This document shows, piece after piece, positions 61,946-64,000 of a DNA stretch of 64,000 nucleotides (position 1 is the stretch's first letter; every line of letters starts with the position of its first letter). Both the position numbers and the translations under genes were made by a program. The notes below the pieces were generated by a model. That model did no database searches and was not told the origin of the DNA. It was given only the letters and a program-made list of their open reading frames with translations. Source of the stretch: Sva-07 sp963752815 (GTDB taxonomy: Bacteria > Actinomycetota > Acidimicrobiia > Acidimicrobiales > Ilumatobacteraceae); assembly GCA_963752815.1 (NCBI GenBank), contig CAVVZI010000006.1, positions 372,001 to 436,000 on the forward strand, given 5' to 3'.

Positions 61946-61994
61946 TTTTCGGACCCATTCGCTGCCGGTCAGGCGTGTCGCGTCCAACCGGGCG

Positions 61995-62000
61995 TAGCAT
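61995..62000 (+). promoter_or_regulatory. Putative -10 (TAGCAT), leaderless type
   Basis: TAGCAT ends 8 nt before the ATG of the TPR gene. Confidence 0.45.
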
Positions 62001-62008
62001 GGTCAGCC

Positions 62009-63265
62009 ATGTCGAACGACCGCCCGTCCTCTTCCTCGCGCTCGTCGAGCGGTCGGCCCGGCGGTTCGAAGAAGCCGGCGAGCGGCTCGTACCGGGCGAC
62101 GTCCACCTCCGGATCCGGTAAGTCCGGTTCATCCCGCCCCGCCTCATCGAGGTCCGGATCAGAGAGGTCCGGTCCGTCCAAGTCCGGTCCGGCGAAGAGC
62201 GGACCGTCGAAAGGCGGCTCGTCCGGGTCGGGCTCGTACCGATCAGCGTCGAGCGGACCTCGACCGGACGGGTCGAACCGCAATGATTCGAGCCGGGGTG
62301 GTCCGAGCCGGGGTGGTCCGAGTCGCGGGGGTTCCGGCCGGCCGAGCAGCGGCGGTGGGGCGAAGTCGGGTCGGCCGGGCAGCGGCGACCGCCGGCGCAA
62401 CGACGATCGACGCCAGGAGCGCCCGCTGACGACGGCCGAGCGTCGTGCGCTCGAAGTGAAGATGCGCCGTGCGCCGCGCACGCCTCGCGATCCGGATCTC
62501 GAGCGACAGAAGATCGCCGACCGCACGCTGGAGACGTGGATCGACGACGGCTCGGTCCGCGACGAGGCGCGTCACGCCGCGAATCGAGCATCGGCCGTCA
62601 CGCCCGAATCGCCGCCGCAGCGTCGTCCGCCGAAGCCGCTCGATCCCGAGGTCACGGCCGAGTTGGCCGATGCGGTCGGCAAGCAGCGCGGGGCCCGGCT
62701 CGCCGAGCGGCTCGCGCAGGCCTCCGAGGCGCTCGACCGCGAGCGGTACCAGGAGGCGCGACGTCTCGCCGGTGCCATCGTGAAGGAGGCGCCCGATGTG
62801 GCCGCCGCCCACGAGGTGCACGGGCTCGCCAGCTACCGCCTCGGGTTGTTCAAGCCCGCGGTCCGTTCGCTCGAGGCCGGGTTCGACCTGCGCCCCGACC
62901 CGTACGTCATGCCGGTCATCGCCGACTGCTACCGAGCGCTCGGCCGCTGGAAGTCGGTCGATCGGGTGTGGCGTGAGATCCGTGAGATGTCGCCTTCGCA
63001 GGAGGTCCTCGCCGAAGGGCGCATCGTCGCCGCCGGAGCACTCGCCGACCAGGGTGACCTGCGCGGCGCCCTCGCCGTGATGGAACCGGCGACGAAACGG
63101 CCGAAAGTCGTGCGCGACCACCACCTGCGGCAGTACTACGTGCTCGGCGACCTGTACGACCGGGTCGGCGATCCGATCGCGGCCCGTCGCTGGTTCGGTG
63201 CCGTGGCCGAGGTCGACCCGGAGTTCGCCGACGTCGACCAACGCCTGCGCACGCTGGGCCGCTGA
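62009..63265 (+). CDS. TPR-repeat protein with long Ser/Gly-rich disordered N-terminus
   Basis: A 418-residue protein. Residues 1-145 are almost entirely Ser, Gly, Pro, Arg and Lys in short repeats (SGPSKSGPAKSGPSKGG, RGGPSRGGPSRGGSG), positively charged and disordered. Residues about 145-200 are a basic helical linker (TTAERRALEVKMRRAP). From about 225 to the end are TPR-like helical hairpins (LDRERYQEARRLAGAIVKEAP, AAHEVHGLASYRLGLFKPAVRSLEAGF). Function unknown; the basic tail could bind RNA or the nearby ribosome machinery, but that is inference. Confidence 0.8.
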   Translation: MSNDRPSSSSRSSSGRPGGSKKPASGSYRATSTSGSGKSGSSRPASSRSGSERSGPSKSGPAKSGPSKGGSSGSGSYRSASSGPRPDGSNRNDSSRGGPSRGGPSRGGSGRPSSGGGAKSGRPGSGDRRRNDDRRQERPLTTAERRALEVKMRRAPRTPRDPDLERQKIADRTLETWIDDGSVRDEARHAANRASAVTPESPPQRRPPKPLDPEVTAELADAVGKQRGARLAERLAQASEALDRERYQEARRLAGAIVKEAPDVAAAHEVHGLASYRLGLFKPAVRSLEAGFDLRPDPYVMPVIADCYRALGRWKSVDRVWREIREMSPSQEVLAEGRIVAAGALADQGDLRGALAVMEPATKRPKVVRDHHLRQYYVLGDLYDRVGDPIAARRWFGAVAEVDPEFADVDQRLRTLGR

Positions 63266-63289
63266 GCCGTCCGGCTCCGAGCGCAGGGG

Positions 63290-63295
63290 TACCAT
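63290..63295 (+). promoter_or_regulatory. Putative -10 (TACCAT), leaderless type
   Basis: TACCAT ends 7 nt before the ATG of the NUDIX gene. Confidence 0.45.
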
Positions 63296-63302
63296 CGCCA
63301 CG

Positions 63303-63764
63303 ATGCCGAGCATGCAGTTCCGCGCCGGTGTCGTCGCGGTGGTCACCGATGCCAGCGGACACGTGATGGCGTTCGAGCGCAGCGACGTGCCCGGCGCCTG
63401 GCAGCTCCCGCAGGGCGGCATCGACGTCGGTGAGGCGGTCGAGGACGCCGCGTGGCGCGAGCTGTTCGAGGAGACCGGGCTCGGTTCCGAGCAGGTCGAG
63501 CTGATCGGCGAATATCCCGAGTGGACCGTCTACGAGTGGCCCGCCGAACTTCGCGACTCGGGTCGACGTCATTCCCGACAGCGGCTCGGGCAGGCGCAGC
63601 GGTGGTTCGTGTTCCGGATTCGTCACGACTCGGTCGAGCCGACGCCCGACGGTGTCGAGTTCGGGGCATGGCAGTGGGTCGATCCGCAATGGCTCATCGA
63701 CCAGGTCGTCGAGTTCCGTCGCCCGGCCTACGAGCGCGTGCTCGGCGGTCTCGGCCATGGCTGA
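63303..63764 (+). CDS. NUDIX hydrolase, RppH/Ap4A-type
   Basis: A 153-residue pyrophosphohydrolase. The NUDIX box is complete: GGIDVGEAVEDAAWRELFEETGL near residue 38, with the REx2EE metal ligands. WQLPQGGID before it and QRWFVFRI and FGAWQWVDP after it place it near RppH and diadenosine-tetraphosphate hydrolases, which strip 5' pyrophosphate from RNA or cleave ApnA. The stop overlaps the rarA start (ATGGCTGA). Confidence 0.9.
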   Translation: MPSMQFRAGVVAVVTDASGHVMAFERSDVPGAWQLPQGGIDVGEAVEDAAWRELFEETGLGSEQVELIGEYPEWTVYEWPAELRDSGRRHSRQRLGQAQRWFVFRIRHDSVEPTPDGVEFGAWQWVDPQWLIDQVVEFRRPAYERVLGGLGHG

Positions 63765-64000
63765 CGACCTGTTCTCGGCCGCGGGGGAGGAGCTGCGCCG
63801 CAGCCGCGCTCCGCTTGCTGCCCGATTGCGCCCGCGCACGATCGACGACGTCGTCGGCCAGGATCACCTCGTCGGACCCGGCCGGCCACTGCGCGTCCTC
63901 GTCGAGTCCGACCGCCTGTCGTCGGTCTTGTTGTGGGGCCCGCCCGGGACGGGCAAGACGACGCTCGCGCTGGCGGTCGCCGGCAGCACGGCGCGGGCGT
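63757..64000 (+). CDS. rarA: Replication-associated recombination protein A, 3' end cut by window
   Basis: The first 81 residues of an AAA+ ATPase of the RarA/MgsA family acting at stalled replication forks. MADDLFSAA at the start, LAARLRPRTIDDVVGQDHLVGPG, and the Walker A LLWGPPGTGKTTLALAVA (near residue 60) are as in RarA. The gene runs off the right edge. The ATG overlaps the end of the NUDIX gene by 8 nt. Confidence 0.92.
   Translation, partial: MADDLFSAAGEELRRSRAPLAARLRPRTIDDVVGQDHLVGPGRPLRVLVESDRLSSVLLWGPPGTGKTTLALAVAGSTARA

Overview
The window is about 64 kb of high-GC DNA from an actinobacterium. The 16S gene, the GTG-rich start codons, the mihF-gmk-rpoZ-coaBC-metK block and the infC-rpmI-rplT-trmH-pheST-arg block all fit the class Acidimicrobiia, and an Ilumatobacter-like organism is my best guess. 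Gene order closely follows the equivalent blocks of Mycobacterium tuberculosis (pyr-car-mihF-gmk-rpoZ-dfp-metK-priA-fmt-rsmB; infC to argH; mpg-tyrS). The content is almost entirely chromosomal core. I see no prophage, insertion sequence, CRISPR array, defence island or tRNA gene.

Layout: 1-5.2 kb holds the end of mobA, a rhodanese, RNase D, small hypotheticals, a cNMP-binding/thioredoxin-reductase-like fusion and a UBP zinc finger. 5.4-17.2 kb holds alaS-ruvX-mltG-aroE, then aroC-aroK-aroB-pepQ-like-efp-nusB and a DUF2079 membrane protein. 17.3-27.4 kb holds a minus-strand N-acyl-D-amino-acid deacylase and the divergent pyrimidine operon pyrR-pyrB-pyrC-carA-carB-pyrD. 27.4-38.6 kb holds mihF-gmk-rpoZ-coaBC-metK-priA, a YunG-like gene, an RsmC-like methyltransferase, def-fmt-rsmB-mog, hisG, a cold-shock-like protein and an alkyltransferase-like protein. 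38.6-47.2 kb holds infC-rpmI-rplT-trmH, pheS-pheT and several small proteins. 47.3-53.2 kb is argC-argB-argD-argF-argR-argH. 53.4-56.4 kb holds mpg, a DUF2332 gene and tyrS. 56.4-61.9 kb is a complete 16S-23S-5S operon. The right edge holds a TPR protein, a NUDIX hydrolase and the start of rarA.

Regulation is unusually readable. About twenty genes have a TANNNT hexamer 6-10 nt before the start codon, the arrangement of leaderless or nearly leaderless transcripts. A PyrR-binding RNA hairpin sits just before the pyrR ribosome binding site. Pairs of ARG boxes precede argC and carA, linking ArgR (encoded in the arg operon) to carbamoyl-phosphate supply. infC appears to start with AUA.

Two observations stand out. 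First, three families of interspersed palindromes occur: a 31-bp family with six copies, a long palindrome with a perfect 25-bp stem, and a 39-bp tandem pair. Copies of the first lie inside the start of pyrD and supply the ATG of another gene. Second, twelve genes, many essential (priA, def, fmt, carA, pheT), are frameshifted at fourteen sites. Every site is repaired by restoring CG/GC dinucleotides to a short alternating CG tract, so these breaks look like a systematic sequencing or assembly error rather than real gene loss.
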